The notes under the pieces were generated by a model. That model was given only the letters and a program-made list of their open reading frames with translations, had not been told where the DNA came from and made no database searches. Position numbers and translations under genes: made by a program. Shown piece by piece: positions 46,056 through 59,072 of a stretch of 64,000 nt of DNA (positions are counted from its first letter, which is position 1; every line of letters starts with the position of its first letter). Source of the DNA: Cenococcum geophilum 1.58 (taxonomy: Eukaryota; Ascomycota; Dothideomycetes; Gloniales; Gloniaceae); NCBI GenBank assembly GCA_001692895.1, contig KV748240.1, positions 751,239 to 815,238 of the forward strand. Reading direction: 5' to 3'.

Positions 46056-48159
46056 CTGGAGCAACTCTAAAAAGAAGGCTAATCTACACTCCAAAGCCAA
46101 GTCTTCTAGACTACTCGTAGCGTAACGCAATAGCTAGCTCTTCCATCTATAATACGCAATAGCTTCCACGTATAATGGTGCTGGAGCATCGTCTGCCAAA
46201 TTCTGCCAAATTCTGCCAAATTCTGCCATGCCGTTAAACCAGCCAATCAGGATTTTCCATCCCCGGGATAGAAAATCGCTATTAGCTCACCTGTTACTAG
46301 CGCCTTAGCGGCTGGCTCTGCATAGTACAAGTCCGTACCTACCAAAGCCGAATCCGTTCGTTCAACCTACCCTACAGCCCGTAATTCAACTCGGTTCGTG
46401 TTAATAAGCCATAATAGTACCATATAAGGCTTGCCCTTTATTATAGCGTCCGCAGGGTTAGTGTCTCCATCAATATCGATCATTAAGCGTTTCTCTTGCG
46501 TAGTTCCTTGTCGGACGAGACAGTTGTATAAAGACTTCAAATCAGTGTAGAGAATTGCGGACATTGCGAATATTGCGGATATTGTCAATATTGCGGATCT
46601 TGCAGATATTGCAGATATTAGACACTGCGGATATTAAACACTGGTGTCTTGGCGGTGCAAACAGGTAGGCGTGTATAAGGTATTATGGGTAGTCAGCCTC
46701 CTTCCTCCCCCATTGGTTCGTCTCTCTCTTTCTCCTATATAAGGGTATTGCCTACTCCCTACCGTACACCCAGGCAATACCTTATAGTTTATTGTTTAAC
46801 CCACCCCTTTACAGTTACGGCTGTAGTCTTGGTTGTTTCAATTGCGGTTTCGGCCTTAATCTTAATTATGGTAGCGGCGATCCGTAAAGGTAGTATACAC
46901 CCCCTAACTGGGGTGTTCCTTCTTCTATGTAACAATTAAAGACCGTAACTTATTGATTAACTAAGAGAGATCTTCTAAAGGGTTAGAGACAGCAATACGG
47001 CATATTGGCACTCCCTGGCAAGCAGTAGCCAGCTTATTTATAAGAATGCGGTTCGTACGGAAGTCTATATAGATCTTTGCAATTATAGCCACCTCCTTAC
47101 TATATCTAGGTCCTTACCTAGGTCCTTGCTCCACACTAGGCACGGCCGGTTTAGGTGGTATATATATATATAGCTGCTGCGGTTGCTGCGGCTGCTGTGG
47201 TTGCCGCTCTCTTAACCGTAGCAATTGGTTATAATTAGAGGATTAAGGACCAGGAGGGGTAGTAGGGGTAGTGGGGGCAGCGGGGGTAGCAACCGGAGTA
47301 GCTGGTGGTGCAGCAATCGGGGTAGCTGGCGGTGCAGCGATCGGGACAACTAGTGGTGCAGCAGTTAAAATAGCTGGTGGAATTGGCGGAGTAGCTGGTG
47401 CAGATATAACAGGTGTTTAAGGTGTTGTAGCTATAAGGGTAGTCGTTAGTTTAACGAAGTTGGGGTTAAGGTTGGTAGTACTAGGGTGAGGATACTGGGC
47501 AGGAGGAGGACCAGGTGGGGTAGTAGCAGTTAAAATAGCTGGTGGAATTGGCGGAGCAGCTGGTGGTGGGGTAGGAGCAGTTACTAAAGAAGAGGCAGTT
47601 GCCGTAGGCGATAGTTACTAATTCTGCGTAGAGGTAGGTTGTAATAGGGTATGCTGCTGTTGGGTAGCAGTTGGTATAGTAGACCTAGGTGGTATTACAA
47701 CTATAGCTATAGGCTAACCCGATAGACCGTCACAAGCGTGGTTTAGCCTATCTTATAGTGCTCTTAAAGCTAGTAGTTCTGCTAACTCCCTAACGGTTGC
47801 TACGATCTCCTTATCTATCCATTAATACAGCTTTTCTTTTTATGTAACTTTAAATAACAGCTTAGATATAGTAATTCTGCTAGTGCGTCTGCCTACATAA
47901 ACACCTCTTTTAAGGAGATGTCTTCGTAGCTTAGATCTAATATCTATGCGTATCTTCTTAAAGCTCTCTACTATAAACCCCTTAAACTGCTCCCAAAAAA
48001 TATACCATAAGTCGTTGTCCGTAAGGTCTTATGTTAGATATATTATCGTTTCTACAAACTCTACCAGTTCGTCCTTTATAGCCTTATCTGCATTAATTCC
48101 GTATCTATACTTAGCAATTCTCTCCTTCCAATTAATTTCCATATTGTTGTGTTATAGTT

Positions 48160-48290
48160 TAAGGTTAAGGTTAAGGTTAAGGTTAAGATTGGGGTCGAGG
48201 TTAAGGGTTATGGTTAAGGTTAGGGGTCGAGGTTGAGGGTAAGGTAGAGGTTAAGGTCGAGGTTAAGGTCAAGGTTAAGAGATAAGGGTG
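48160..48290. repeat. GGTTAA-like hexamer tract inside the LTR element
   Basis: About 18 imperfect units of AGGTTA with GAGGTC variants. Not the TTAGGG telomere unit. Confidence 0.85.
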
Positions 48291-48840
48291 TAAGGGTGTG
48301 TACGTGTCCCCTTAACAAATCTACAGTTTTTAAAGACTAAAGACAATTCTTAGCAAAGATATAATCCTCTAGGCGATCTAACGCGTTGGCGGTTAAGCTG
48401 ATGCGTAGTCTTAAGCTTTAAGGGTAGTGTCTTCCGGGTATATACGTGTCCTATTAACGAATCTACAGTTCTTAGACACTATAGACGATTCTTAGCAAAG
48501 ATACGGTCCTCTAGGCGATCTTACGCGTCAGCAGTTAAGCTGATACGTAGTCTTAAGCTTTGAGGTCCTCTAGGCGATCTAACGCGTTAATAGTTAAGTT
48601 AATGCGTGGTCTCGAGCTTTAAGGGGTGACGTAGCTCTCTCTGAGTAAAGATACGATTCTCTAGGCGATCTTACGCGTCAGCAAGCTAATACGTAGTCTC
48701 GAGCTTCGAGGGTAACGTAGCTTTCTCCTTTAACTAAAATAGGGCGATAGCTCTGCGATCTAACGCGTTAGTAGTTAAGCTAATGTGTGGTTTCGAGCTT
48801 TGCTATTACGTATTTCCTGATCTGTACGTCTACTGATTAG

Positions 48841-49011
48841 TGTTGGTATAACTCTCTTTATCAACGTGCACGAATATCACTTGTAGTGGTACGTATGCGG
48901 TGTTGAAGTTAGTAGTTAATTGTCTTTTAGAAGAAAGGGGTTGCTCCAAGGTCAGACAGTTAGTCTCGCTTCGTAGTCTCATAACTACGTCACGTGATTA
49001 ACGTTCCGACA
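48841..49011. repeat. Right LTR of the 3.1-kb element
   Basis: 171 bp, nearly identical to 45885-46055. Confidence 0.93.
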
Positions 49012-49390
49012 CTTACAGTTTAGGGTGTTATTCTTTTAGTGCCTTAATAATTACTAGAAGCTCCTTATTGTATATTTAATAGTTATATTTAGGGGCTAAG
49101 TGCTTAGTAAAGAAGAATATAACTAGCTTAAGCTTATTACCTTTATTGGCTTAATAGAGCACTTTACCTAAAGCCTAGTTTAAGGCGTCTATTTCTACTA
49201 TAGTTTTCTTTATATAGTTGTAATACGCTAGGACCGGTGCTATAGTAAACGCTATTTTTAGGGTTTGGAACGCCTATTTTTCGTTAGCGCCCTATAACTA
49301 GTTAATGCTCTTCTTTAGTAGCCTAGTTATAGGCTTAACTACCTATTAAAAGCCTTAAAGAAACTATAGTATAGTAGAGTAATATTATTA

Positions 49391-49450
49391 TAAGCTAAAA
49401 TAATATTATTAAGAGCATTATAAGCTAAAATAATATTATTAAGAGCATTA
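49391..49450. repeat. 30-bp unit in two tandem copies
   Basis: TAAGCTAAAATAATATTATT plus AAGAGCATTA, repeated exactly once, at the junction between Gypsy 2 and the following LINE. Confidence 0.9.
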
Positions 49451-50421
49451 GAAATAAACTAATAGATATTAAATTAGAATAGTAAAGCTTTAAAAAGTAA
49501 AATTCTAAACTTTAAAAAGCTATTTAGTCCTTATAAGTGTAACCAAATACTCCTTTAGCTCTAATATAATTATAGGCAGCAGTAATAGCTAGTAGAGGCA
49601 CGGTAGGGCTAGAAATAACTTTACCATAAATAATAAATGCTAGGAACTCTAAGGAACCTAATTAATCGCTAGTAATAGACGTTAGCTAAGCGGGTTTAGA
49701 GGTAATAGAGAAGGTAGCTACTACTAAAGTAGTAAAGTAAACCATTATATAAGGTATAAAGGATATTAATAGGCTTACGGGAGCTATACTTAAGGACTTC
49801 TGCGTATAGTAAATAAGCAACAGCGTAAGTATTATTAGATTTTTAGTAAAAAAAGATAAAGAAGCTACGTTTAGGTAAATAACTACTTAATAGCTTAAAC
49901 TATATATTCCTAGGATAAGGCTTATTAGACCTAAGTAGTATATAGTTAAAGCGGACTAGGTTAAAGTACCTTTAGTAATAGATATTAATAGCGAAAAAGT
50001 AAGTAAATTAACTATAGAGCGCTTTAGAATAGAGAATAGCGTAGAGGTATATATAATAAGATAGCTTGGATAACTAAGGCCGCGTAGCTAGTATATATTA
50101 GTAATTATTAAAGTAGCAATAAAGGAGGATATAGGGAAGCTGCTTATATTAGATAATATATTATTTAGAGGAAGTGTAATTATTATATTATTATTTAAGG
50201 AGAGATATACCCCTATAGTATACTATAAATATAAAAGGTTTAGATATAGGGCTAAAGATTATATATAATCTAATATACACGAAATATATAGGCGGGAGGG
50301 CTATCTTTAGTATAAGATGGTTAACCTATACTATATAAACTATTAGGGTCCTTATTAAGCCTTATACTATAAATGCTTAGTATATAGGAAAGAGATAGAT
50401 AGGATTTTTATATAATAGCGC

Positions 50422-50614
50422 TGTTACGGAACCCCACCGCAGGGGCCTCCATAGGAGAGCCCCGTGCTCTCGCGTACACCTCGCGTACAGCTTATGTCAG
50501 CTACGCGTAGGTATATTACCTCCTTACGCCCTTAACCCTTACGATCGATCGCGCAACGTCTTGTAGACTCCTCGAATACATACGCTCTGTAGCCACTGCC
50601 CTCGTTCTATAACA
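50422..50614 (+). repeat. 5' LTR of Gypsy X
   Basis: 193 bp, TGTTACGGAACCCCACC...TATAACA. Confidence 0.92.
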
Positions 50615-52319
50615 TTACGTTGCGCCTTTTTACTACTAATGCTTAGCCTATAACTAATTCTACGTCTCTGTAATACTATAGGCGCTGCTAAAAGCAGCGT
50701 GTCTATAAATTACCTTACTTTATACTTCTAAGGAACCTATAATAGTAAGACAATATTTCTTACTAGCTATTATATTAAACCTAAAGAACAATCTAATACC
50801 TACACTTAACCTACAACGCCAATTAATCCTAGGAGAATTTAATTTATTAGCCCTAACCCCTAAGGAAATAGACACCAATAATATCTTATCTTTTATTAAC
50901 TATATAACTACGGATAAGCAAATAGAAGGGCTACTACCCATTAAAATTGAAATACAAGACGCTAAGACGTTTGTAAAAATGGTAGCATAAGACCCTAATA
51001 AATACTACCGCCTTTTATAGAACTACTACCTAAAGCTTATATAAGCTAAGATGCATACTACCTAAGATCGCAATATTATCTAAGACCTATAAGCTTGTAA
51101 GGCGCTCGCCGATAATATACGTTAAGAAACTAGAGATAACCTCCGCGTGTCTAAACGCGATATCTAATAGTTAAAGAAGAATAAGATTGTACTAATTGCT
51201 ATAGTTACTAAAAAAGAAGGTATAATTAAATACCTATAATCTTAGCTTAATAAGCATATTTGTAACAACACTAGATACCTCTTTACTATATATAACGCTA
51301 CCTAAGTCTCTACGCCCTTAGCAACTTTACCTACTTAACGCTTAATAGAGGGTTAGCGCTAAGCAGCTTTACCTAATAGGAACCCCTACTAAAGCAGCGA
51401 TAATAAAAGCTATAATAATTAGACCTAAACTGCTATTATAGGATCTAATATATACTACCCTAATCCCCTAGTCTTTTAAGGAGATTGTAAGGAATATAGC
51501 TACTAAAAGATATAAATCCGCAAGAAACTAACTTAGAGCGCCTGCCTTTTTCCTATAGAAGATACTAAGATTAGCTATATTATTAGGCGAATAAAGGGTA
51601 TACTATTTAATAGACTCTTTGCCTAATAGGAGACTAGTAGCCCCTAGAAGTAGTAGTTTTACTAAAAAGTCCTTAATAATCTTAACCTAATATACCGCGA
51701 CCACGACCTACTAGCTACTAACTAAGCTAAACTATATACCCTAAAGAAAAGCCCTACTAAATTATTTAATAAGTTTTATATTAAATTCTAGGAATATACT
51801 AAAGCCCTTACCTAAGACAATACTAAAGACTAGGAGGATCTCCTTAAAAAAGTTACTTATCGCCTTAGTTACGTAGCCGCTAGCTATAACTACAACAATA
51901 TTTATAAGATGGTAGCAGCCCTATAGAAGATTAAACGACGACTAAATTAGATTGTTACTACTAACCCTTACTTAAAGACCTCTCTATAGAAGCCCTTTGG
52001 GCCTACTAAACCTATATATACTAAACCACCAACGCCTACTACCTTAGGTACCACTAGAGCTAATATTAACCTCTTTATACTAACCTTTCCGCAAAAACTT
52101 CTAGACGGAGAGCGTGAGCTACTTTGGAAATTAGGACGCTGCTATAAATGCTGTTAAAAAGGCTATTATTATAATAACCTAAACTGCCTAATAGCTAGGT
52201 TTAATACCTACCGCCTAATACCTAACTTAATGCCCTAAATACTAAATATGTCGCTATACGCCACTACCGTACAAGATAAAGACGTAGTAATAGTAGTAGA
52301 ATTGGATACGGAAACGGAA

Positions 52320-52512
52320 TGTCATGGGACGGGGGTAGTGGCTATAAAGCGTATGTATTCGAGGAGTCTACAAGACGTTACGCGATCGATCGTAAGGGTT
52401 AAGGGCGTAAGGAGGTGATATACCTACGCGTAGCTGATATAAGCTATACGCGAGGTATACGCAAGAGCATGGGGCTCTCCTATAGAGGCCTTTATGGTGG
52501 GGTTTTATAACA
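52320..52512 (-). repeat. 3' LTR of Gypsy Y
   Basis: 193 bp, inverted relative to the X LTRs. Confidence 0.92.
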
Positions 52513-55500
52513 CTACCCCCCCTCTTATAGAGGCGGAGCTCCGGCGACGCTGTAGTTACTATATATATATAGAAGAGATACTTAAGGTATAGAAAAGAAG
52601 AAAAAGGGGGGTATCGCTAAAGGCTTAAAATAACGTTATATAATAGGGCTTAGCATCTAAGAATCCAACTAATTAGATAACTTTAACCGCTGGTTAAAGT
52701 TCCTAGACATCTTAACGATATTCTAGTCACGTAATCGCACTTTACCGCAATCTAACGGCAATTTAATAGCAATTTGCCCTTATATAGTAATATATAACGG
52801 TTTAACTCTATAAGGGCTTCTATAGGGGATTAGGTATAAAGTCTCTACTTAGGCCTAGTTTCTATAGGTTCGCGTAGTAAAAGTCGCTAATTAGATCCTT
52901 TACATTTTTAAAGTCTTCCTATAGTTGCCATTCTAGCTAATTTATATTAAATCCTGTGTATATAGCTCTATAGTAAAGCCATTATCCTCTACCTTTGCCA
53001 AAGTATTTAAAGTTAATAATTCGTTTAATAGTCCACTCCTTATAGTTCTTATCTTTATTCTTATCTCAGATTAGTACTAATAGGGGTTTAGGCTATATCT
53101 GCCCCAGTAAGAGGTTAGGCTAATAGAGGTATAGTAGCTATAGGTAAAATACGGGCTATATCCCACGGGTGGCTAGGGCAGATAGAAGTTTTAGCTTATA
53201 TACGGCTCCCCTATTAATAACTTATTTAATTAAATAAGGGCTAAGGTTCTTATAATTAAGTGACTTTATAGGCCTTTATATAGAGATATTATATATATTT
53301 AGCTATACCTAATCGCCAATATATATCTCCGGTGGTGGCGTTTTATAATAGTCGGCGAAGTAAGCCTACTTTACTTAAGCTTAGGCCATTTCTCCCTTAT
53401 AGTAGTTAAGTAGATTTTTTATACAGTCTATATACTAGTCGGTAAGTAGTATCTTAAGGCATTTTCTATATAGTAGTTTCTTATTAATAGGTTTTGGTAG
53501 CTCTATACTAGATTAAGGGTAATAACCCTTATTCGCGAAAAATGGGGTAAGTCCTATAGTAGTTAAGACGTAGTTATTTGCTGCGAATTTACCTAATAGG
53601 AGGTAATTTACCTAGTTATCTTAACTATAGGCAACTACCTGCCGTAGGTACGCTTTTATACTAGCATTAGCGTTTTCTAGTTACCTAGCAGTTTTATAGT
53701 AAAAAGATATAAATATCTTAACGGAGATGCTAAGGCGTTAGTAGATTCGTCTCTATATATTAGAGTTAAATTATATACCTTAGTTAGACGTAATCGAGTT
53801 AGGTAACCTATATAGTTAGTAAACTTCACAAAGGAAGGCGTTAGTAACGTCGCTAACAGCTATACCTTTAGTTAGGATGTAGTGGTGCTCTTTTATAAGT
53901 CGGCATATTATTATAAGGATGTTCTTATAGGTATAGCCATGTCGTTTATAGGGTGGTAGGTTAATAACGAAATCTATAGCAATATCTGCCTATCGTTATA
54001 TAGGTACTAGTAAAGGGTATAATAGTCCTTAGTACTTTATATTAAAGGCCTTAGCGCACTTATAACTATAGTAAGCGCCTATAAAGCGTTTAACTAAGTC
54101 TATTATTTTTAGCTAGAAGTAGTATCGGCTAAGAAGCTTATAGGTTCCTTTTTTACCTAAGTAGCCGCTTAATCAAAGGTCGTAGGCTATTTAGATTAGT
54201 TACCGTTATAAATTTTCTAAGTTAGGGATAAATAGGCGACCTCTATAATAGAGCCTGTTCTCTTTTACTTCTAAGGCTACTATATTAATCTAGCCTAAGC
54301 TTTAGAAGTTAGTAGGCAGCGTATTAGCGCTAGCGGTCTTTACGGTAATAAGTTAATATAGTAATAGGTTAACAGAGGCGTTAAATACCATAGTAATAAG
54401 CTTATTAATTTTAGGAGGTAACTCTAGTTCTATAGTATAAATCTAGGATATAGTTAGCTCTATTATAGGTAGTATACCTAGGGCCAAATTTTATACTTTT
54501 AGGATTATCTATTATTAGAACTAATTATAAGGGTTATCTTTAGACTAAGGAAGGTCTTATAAGCGGCGTATTAGGCTATTAGGTTTAGTACCTTATACTC
54601 CTAGTCTATATACAATTTTAAAGTTAAAACTAAAAAGGAACTCGTTCTAACGTACTTAGCATTAGTTTAGCTACTTCGTGGTTATAAAGTACTTAAGGTT
54701 ACAATAGTCCGTAAGGACTTTAGTTAGCTAGTTAAGCTCTACTAAAGAGAGTTCTAGTTAGAATTCTTTAAACGCTTATACGATTATAAGGAGTTCTTTA
54801 TTATAAATCTTATAGTTACACTCTTATAGTATAAGCTTAGATAAGTAAAATACGACTAGGTAAAGGAAACCGTTATTACCTATCTAGGAAAGAACACCTG
54901 CATTAACGTAGTCTAAGGAGTTAGTTTTAAGGTAGAGTTATTATCCTAGTATAAAGTAAGCTAGGATAGGTGCTTTAGTAAAGGCATTTTTAAGGTCTTA
55001 GAACGCCTTCTCGCATTTAGGCGTCTAGGTAAAGGGTAGGTACGTTTTTCTTCCTTTTATAAAAAGGCCCTTTATTCGCATTATTGCTATAAGTAGTGCT
55101 ACTACGCCTAAGAAGTTGTATATAAATTTCCGATAGAAGTTAGCAAAACTAAGAAAGGCTTATACGTCCTTAATACAGTTAAGGGCTTACTATTTAGTAA
55201 TTATATATACCTTTTTAGGGTCTATATAGATACCCTTAGTAGTAATAATTAGTTTAAAGTATTTTACTTCTATAACTAAGAATTTGCATTTCTTTAAATT
55301 AATATAAAGTTCTACGTCCCTAAGGCGCTATAGAACCTTTTAAACGTGTTTGGTATACTTAGAGGGGTTATTACTATAAATAAGTATGTCGTCTAGGTAC
55401 GCAGAGTAGAAGTTATTAAGGTAATCCCGTAAGGCGTTATTAATATAGCTTTAGAAGGTACCTAGGCCGTTATATACGCTAAAGGGTATAATAGTATATT

Positions 55501-56613
55501 TAAATTAGCCGAAGTATAATATAAATGCGGTTTTTTATTTATTACCTTCCCGTATTTAAAGATAGTTAAAGGCGGTAATAATATTAAGCTTAGTATAGAT
55601 TTTAGCTTAACTAAGCCGCTTAAGGGTCTTACGTATAAGCGGTACTGGGTATTAGTTTTTAATTATAATAGCGTTAAGTCCTTTATAGTTAACGCAGAAT
55701 TAGATATCTCCTTTTAGCTTCTTAGCGAGAAGAATAGGGGCGGCTGCTAGTAATATACTAGGACGAATAAATCCTTTATTAAGGTGCTTGTTAATATACT
55801 TTTTTACAACTAAAAGCTTGTCTTTTAATATTAAGTAGGGTCTCTTATAAGGTGGCATTTTTCCTTATTTAATATTAATGGCATAGTTATTAAGTTAATA
55901 TAGGGGGAGTGTATCTGCGCTCTTTTATAAGCATATATTAGTAAAGTTATAGTACCTCTTAGAGAGGAGCTTACGGAGTTCTTTATTAGTAAGTCCTTTT
56001 TTAAGCTTTATAAACTTCTTAAAGTTTAAAGGTGAAAGTCCATAGAGTTCTATAGGGGCGTTGTCTTTTAAAAGGTCAACTATATCTATCCTATTATTAT
56101 AGAGGACGTAGTTCTGTTCTTTATTAAGCTTATATAGTTATAATTAGGAAGCTATAGCAATAGTTTAGCCTTTCTTACGTGCTATACGGTAGAAGGCTAG
56201 GGCACTTATATAGTAGTAGTTAGTCGTAGGTAGGGTAATAAGGGGTTCCTTAGGTTAATATCCTGGGGAGTAAATAAAGGCGGCTAGGCTATGCCCTAGG
56301 CAAGTCTCTCTATAGTATTTAGAGTTAAAGGTTACTTCTCTCTTCTTCTAGTTAATAGTGGGGTTGTATTATTTAAGCTAGTTTATTTTAAGGATAATAG
56401 GGTAGTTAGTAAGTAGTATAATATAGGCCTAAAGTTCTTCCTAGTGCCTATTTATATCTAGGTAGAGTTATACTATATAGGTAATCTTTTATACGGTATA
56501 ATTACCGTTAGTGAGTTATAGGGCGCGGGCTTTAGTAAGGGGTAAGGTAGGTAGGTTATAAGTGCGTATAAATTAGGTATTTATAAATTTATTAGTAGCT
56601 CCGCAATTAATTA

Positions 56614-56989
56614 ATTAATAATTAATAATTCATTGCTTAACGTCTAATTCGGATCCCTATTGGGCCCACGCGGACTACTCCTTATTTATATATGGGGAGA
56701 AAACTCTATTTAAGAAAAATGAGAAAACCCCGTAATCTATCTCCCCGCCTTTTGGGACTCGCCTACTTAGCGCCTGCGAGTCGCCTATGGTGCTCTACTA
56801 CCTTACTGTTTGACCTCCTTGGGAACCACTGCTGCCGTAACAAGCCTACGGACGCGCTATTACAAACTATTACTCTACTACTATAGAGTTACTAGGGGGC
56901 ACCTGCTGCTTGCCCCCTTGCCTTCTATTACCATTTCCCTTGCAACCCGGAACTGATTTAGCACATTTTGACTAATAAGCCACTGGGAT
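56614..56989 (-). mobile_element. 376-bp SINE-like or retrocopied insert with 13-bp target duplication
   Basis: CCGCAATTAATTA occurs at 56601-56613 and 56990-57002, and only once (as a RIP-altered inverse) at the matching site of element X near 59243-59255, which is therefore the empty site. A 13-bp duplication fits LINE-machinery insertion. Read on the minus strand it ends in an (ATTATTA)-rich tail. It is clearly GC-richer than its RIP-altered host. Pol III boxes are not convincing. Confidence 0.6.
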
Positions 56990-58879
56990 CCGCAATTAAT
57001 TATAGAACGGCTTTTATATTATTTTTTAGCAGTAGTTCCTATTATAGGTAAAACTATCTATTTCTATTTATTTATCTTTATAGAGTTATCTATTAAGCAA
57101 GCCGATATATAGATCCCTCCGTTATTAGGGCGTCCTAACCCGCAACTTAAGGCTAGGACTTAGCGTTTTCCATTTCCGTATCCAACTCTACCGCTATTAC
57201 TACGTCTTCATCTTATATAGTAGTGGCGCATAGCAACGTATTTAGTATTTAGGGTATTAGGTTAGGTATTAGGCGGCGGCTACTAAACCTAGCTATTAGG
57301 CAGTTTAGGTTATCGCAATAACAGCTTTCTTAACGGCATTTATAGCAGCGTCCTAGTTTCTAAAGTAGCTCGCGCTCTCTATCTAGGAGTTTCTATGGGA
57401 AGGTTAGTATAAAGAAATCAATATTGGTTCCGGTAGTACTTAAGGTAGTAGGCGTTAGTGGCTTAGTATATATGGGTTTAGTAGGCCCAGGGGGCTTCTA
57501 TAGAGAGGTCTTTAGGTAAGAGTTAGTAGTAGCAATCTAATTTAGTTATTGTTCGATCTTTTATAAAGCTACTACTATATTATAAACATCGTTGTAGTTA
57601 TAGCTGGCGGCTGCGTAACTAAGGCGATAAGTAACTTTTTTAAGGAGGTCCTCCTGGTCTTTAGTATTATCTTAGGTAAGGGCTCCAGTATATTCCTAGA
57701 ATTTAATATAGAATTTATTAAATAATTTAGTAGGGCTTATCTTTAGGGTATATAGTTTAGCTTAGTTGGTAGCTAGTAGGTCGTAGTTGCGGTATATTAG
57801 GTTAAGATTGTTAAGGACTTCTTAGTAGGACTATTACTTCTAGGGGCTACTAGTCTCCTATTAGGCGAAGAGTCTATTAAATAGTATACCCTTTATTCGT
57901 CTAATAATGTAGCCGATCTTAGTGTCTTTTATAGGAAAAAGGTAGGCGCTCTAAGTTAGTTTTTTGCGGATTTATATCTTCTAGTAGCTATATTCCTTAC
58001 GGTCTCCCTAGAAGACTAGGGGATTAGGGTAGCGTATATTAGACCCTATGGTAGCAGTTTAGGTCCGATTATTATAGCTTTTATTATCGCTACTTTAGTA
58101 GGGATTTTTATTAGGTAAAGCTGCTTAGCGCTAGCCCTCCGTTAAGTGTTAAGTAGGTGAAGTTACTAGGGGCGTAAAGACTTAGGTGGCGTTATATATA
58201 GTAGAGAGGTATCTAGCGTTATTATAAATATGCTCGTTAAGCTAAGATTATAGGTATTTAATTATACCTTCTCTTTTAATAACTGTAGCAATTAGTGTAA
58301 TCTCAGCCTTTTTTAACTATTAGACGTCGCGTTTAGATACGCGGAGGTTATCTTCGGTTTCTTAACGTGTGTTGTTAACGAGCGCCTTACGAGCTTATAG
58401 GTCTTAGATAATATCGCGATCTTAAGCAGTACGCATCTCGGCTTATATAAGCTTTAGGTAATAGTTCTATAGAAGGCGGTAGTATTTATTAGGGTCTTAT
58501 ACTACCATTTTTATAAACGTCTCGGCGTCTTATATTTTAATTTTAATAGGTAGTAGCCCTTCTGTTTGCTTATCTGTAGTTATATAGTTAATAAAAGATA
58601 AGATATTATTAGTGTCCGTCTCCTTAGGGGTTAAGGCTAAGGCTAATAAATCGAATTCTCTTAGGATTGATTGGCGTTGTAGGTTAGGTATAGGTATTGG
58701 ATTATTCTTTAGGTTTAACATAGTAGCTAATAAGGGATATTATCTTACTATTATAGGTTCCTTAGAAGTATAAAGTAAGGTAATTTATAGATACGCTGCT
58801 TTTAGTAGCGCCTGTAGTATTATAGAGACGTAGAATTAGTTATAGGCTAAGCGTTAGTAGTAAAAAAGGCGCAACGTAA

Positions 58880-59072
58880 TGTTATAGGACGGGGGTAGTA
58901 GCTACAAAGCGTATATATTTAAGGAGTCTACAAGACGTTACGCGATCAATCGTAAGGGTCAAGGGCGTAAGGAGGTGATATACCTACGCGTAGCTAATAT
59001 AAGCTGTACGCGAGGTATACGCGAGAGCACGGGGCTCTCCTATAGAGGCCCCTATGGTAGGGTTCCGTAATA
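58880..59072 (-). repeat. 5' LTR of Gypsy Y
   Basis: 193 bp, inverted relative to the X LTRs. Confidence 0.92.

Larger units (their letters stand above)
45885..49011. mobile_element. 3127-bp LTR element without visible pol (LARD/TRIM-like), nested in Gypsy 2
   Basis: 171-bp LTRs (TGTCGG...CCGACA) at both ends and a perfect 5-bp target duplication CTTAC (45880-45884, 49012-49016). The interior lacks reverse transcriptase. A gag-like frame on the minus strand starts near 48141 (MEINWKERIAKYRYG...) with stops where Gln codons would be. TGGAGCAAC next to the left LTR could be a tRNA primer site in plus orientation, so orientation is unresolved. LTRs are nearly identical, suggesting a younger insertion. 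Confidence 0.88.
43370..49385 (-). mobile_element. Gypsy LTR retrotransposon 2, truncated and interrupted, RIP-degraded
   Basis: A minus-strand LTR end (GTGCCGTAACA, ending 43646) is followed by the complement of a polypurine tract (gtactcccctcctt). Pol remnants lie to the right on the minus strand: integrase region to about 45800 and RNase H to about 49360, where the complement reads ANEKQAFQTLK and IDALN. The element stops there, so reverse transcriptase, gag and the second LTR are missing. A 3.1-kb LTR element is inserted at 45885-49011. The outer LTR border could not be fixed. Confidence 0.65.
52320..59072 (-). mobile_element. Gypsy LTR retrotransposon Y, same family as X, inserted in X in opposite orientation
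   Basis: 6753 bp with 193-bp LTRs at 52320-52512 and 58880-59072 that are reverse complements of the X LTRs. Target duplication CGGAA (52315-52319) / TAGAA (59073-59077), explained by transitions; the empty site can be read in Y itself. Complement of the polypurine tract at 52513. Gag remnant 58721-58530 on the minus strand (MLNLKNNPIPIPNL), reverse transcriptase YLDD near 55390. Contains a 376-bp insert at 56614. Confidence 0.92.

Noticed and set aside
46685..46939. 84-codon plus-strand frame with a hydrophobic stretch
   Set aside because: Lies in the pol-less LTR element; one possible membrane segment but no homology I can name, so not called as a gene.
48160..48290. Interstitial telomere repeat
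   Set aside because: Unit is AGGTTA/GAGGTC, not TTAGGG, and lies inside an LTR element.
56692..56886. 64-codon plus-strand frame in the 376-bp insert
   Set aside because: Lies antisense to the probable orientation of the SINE-like insert and resembles nothing known.
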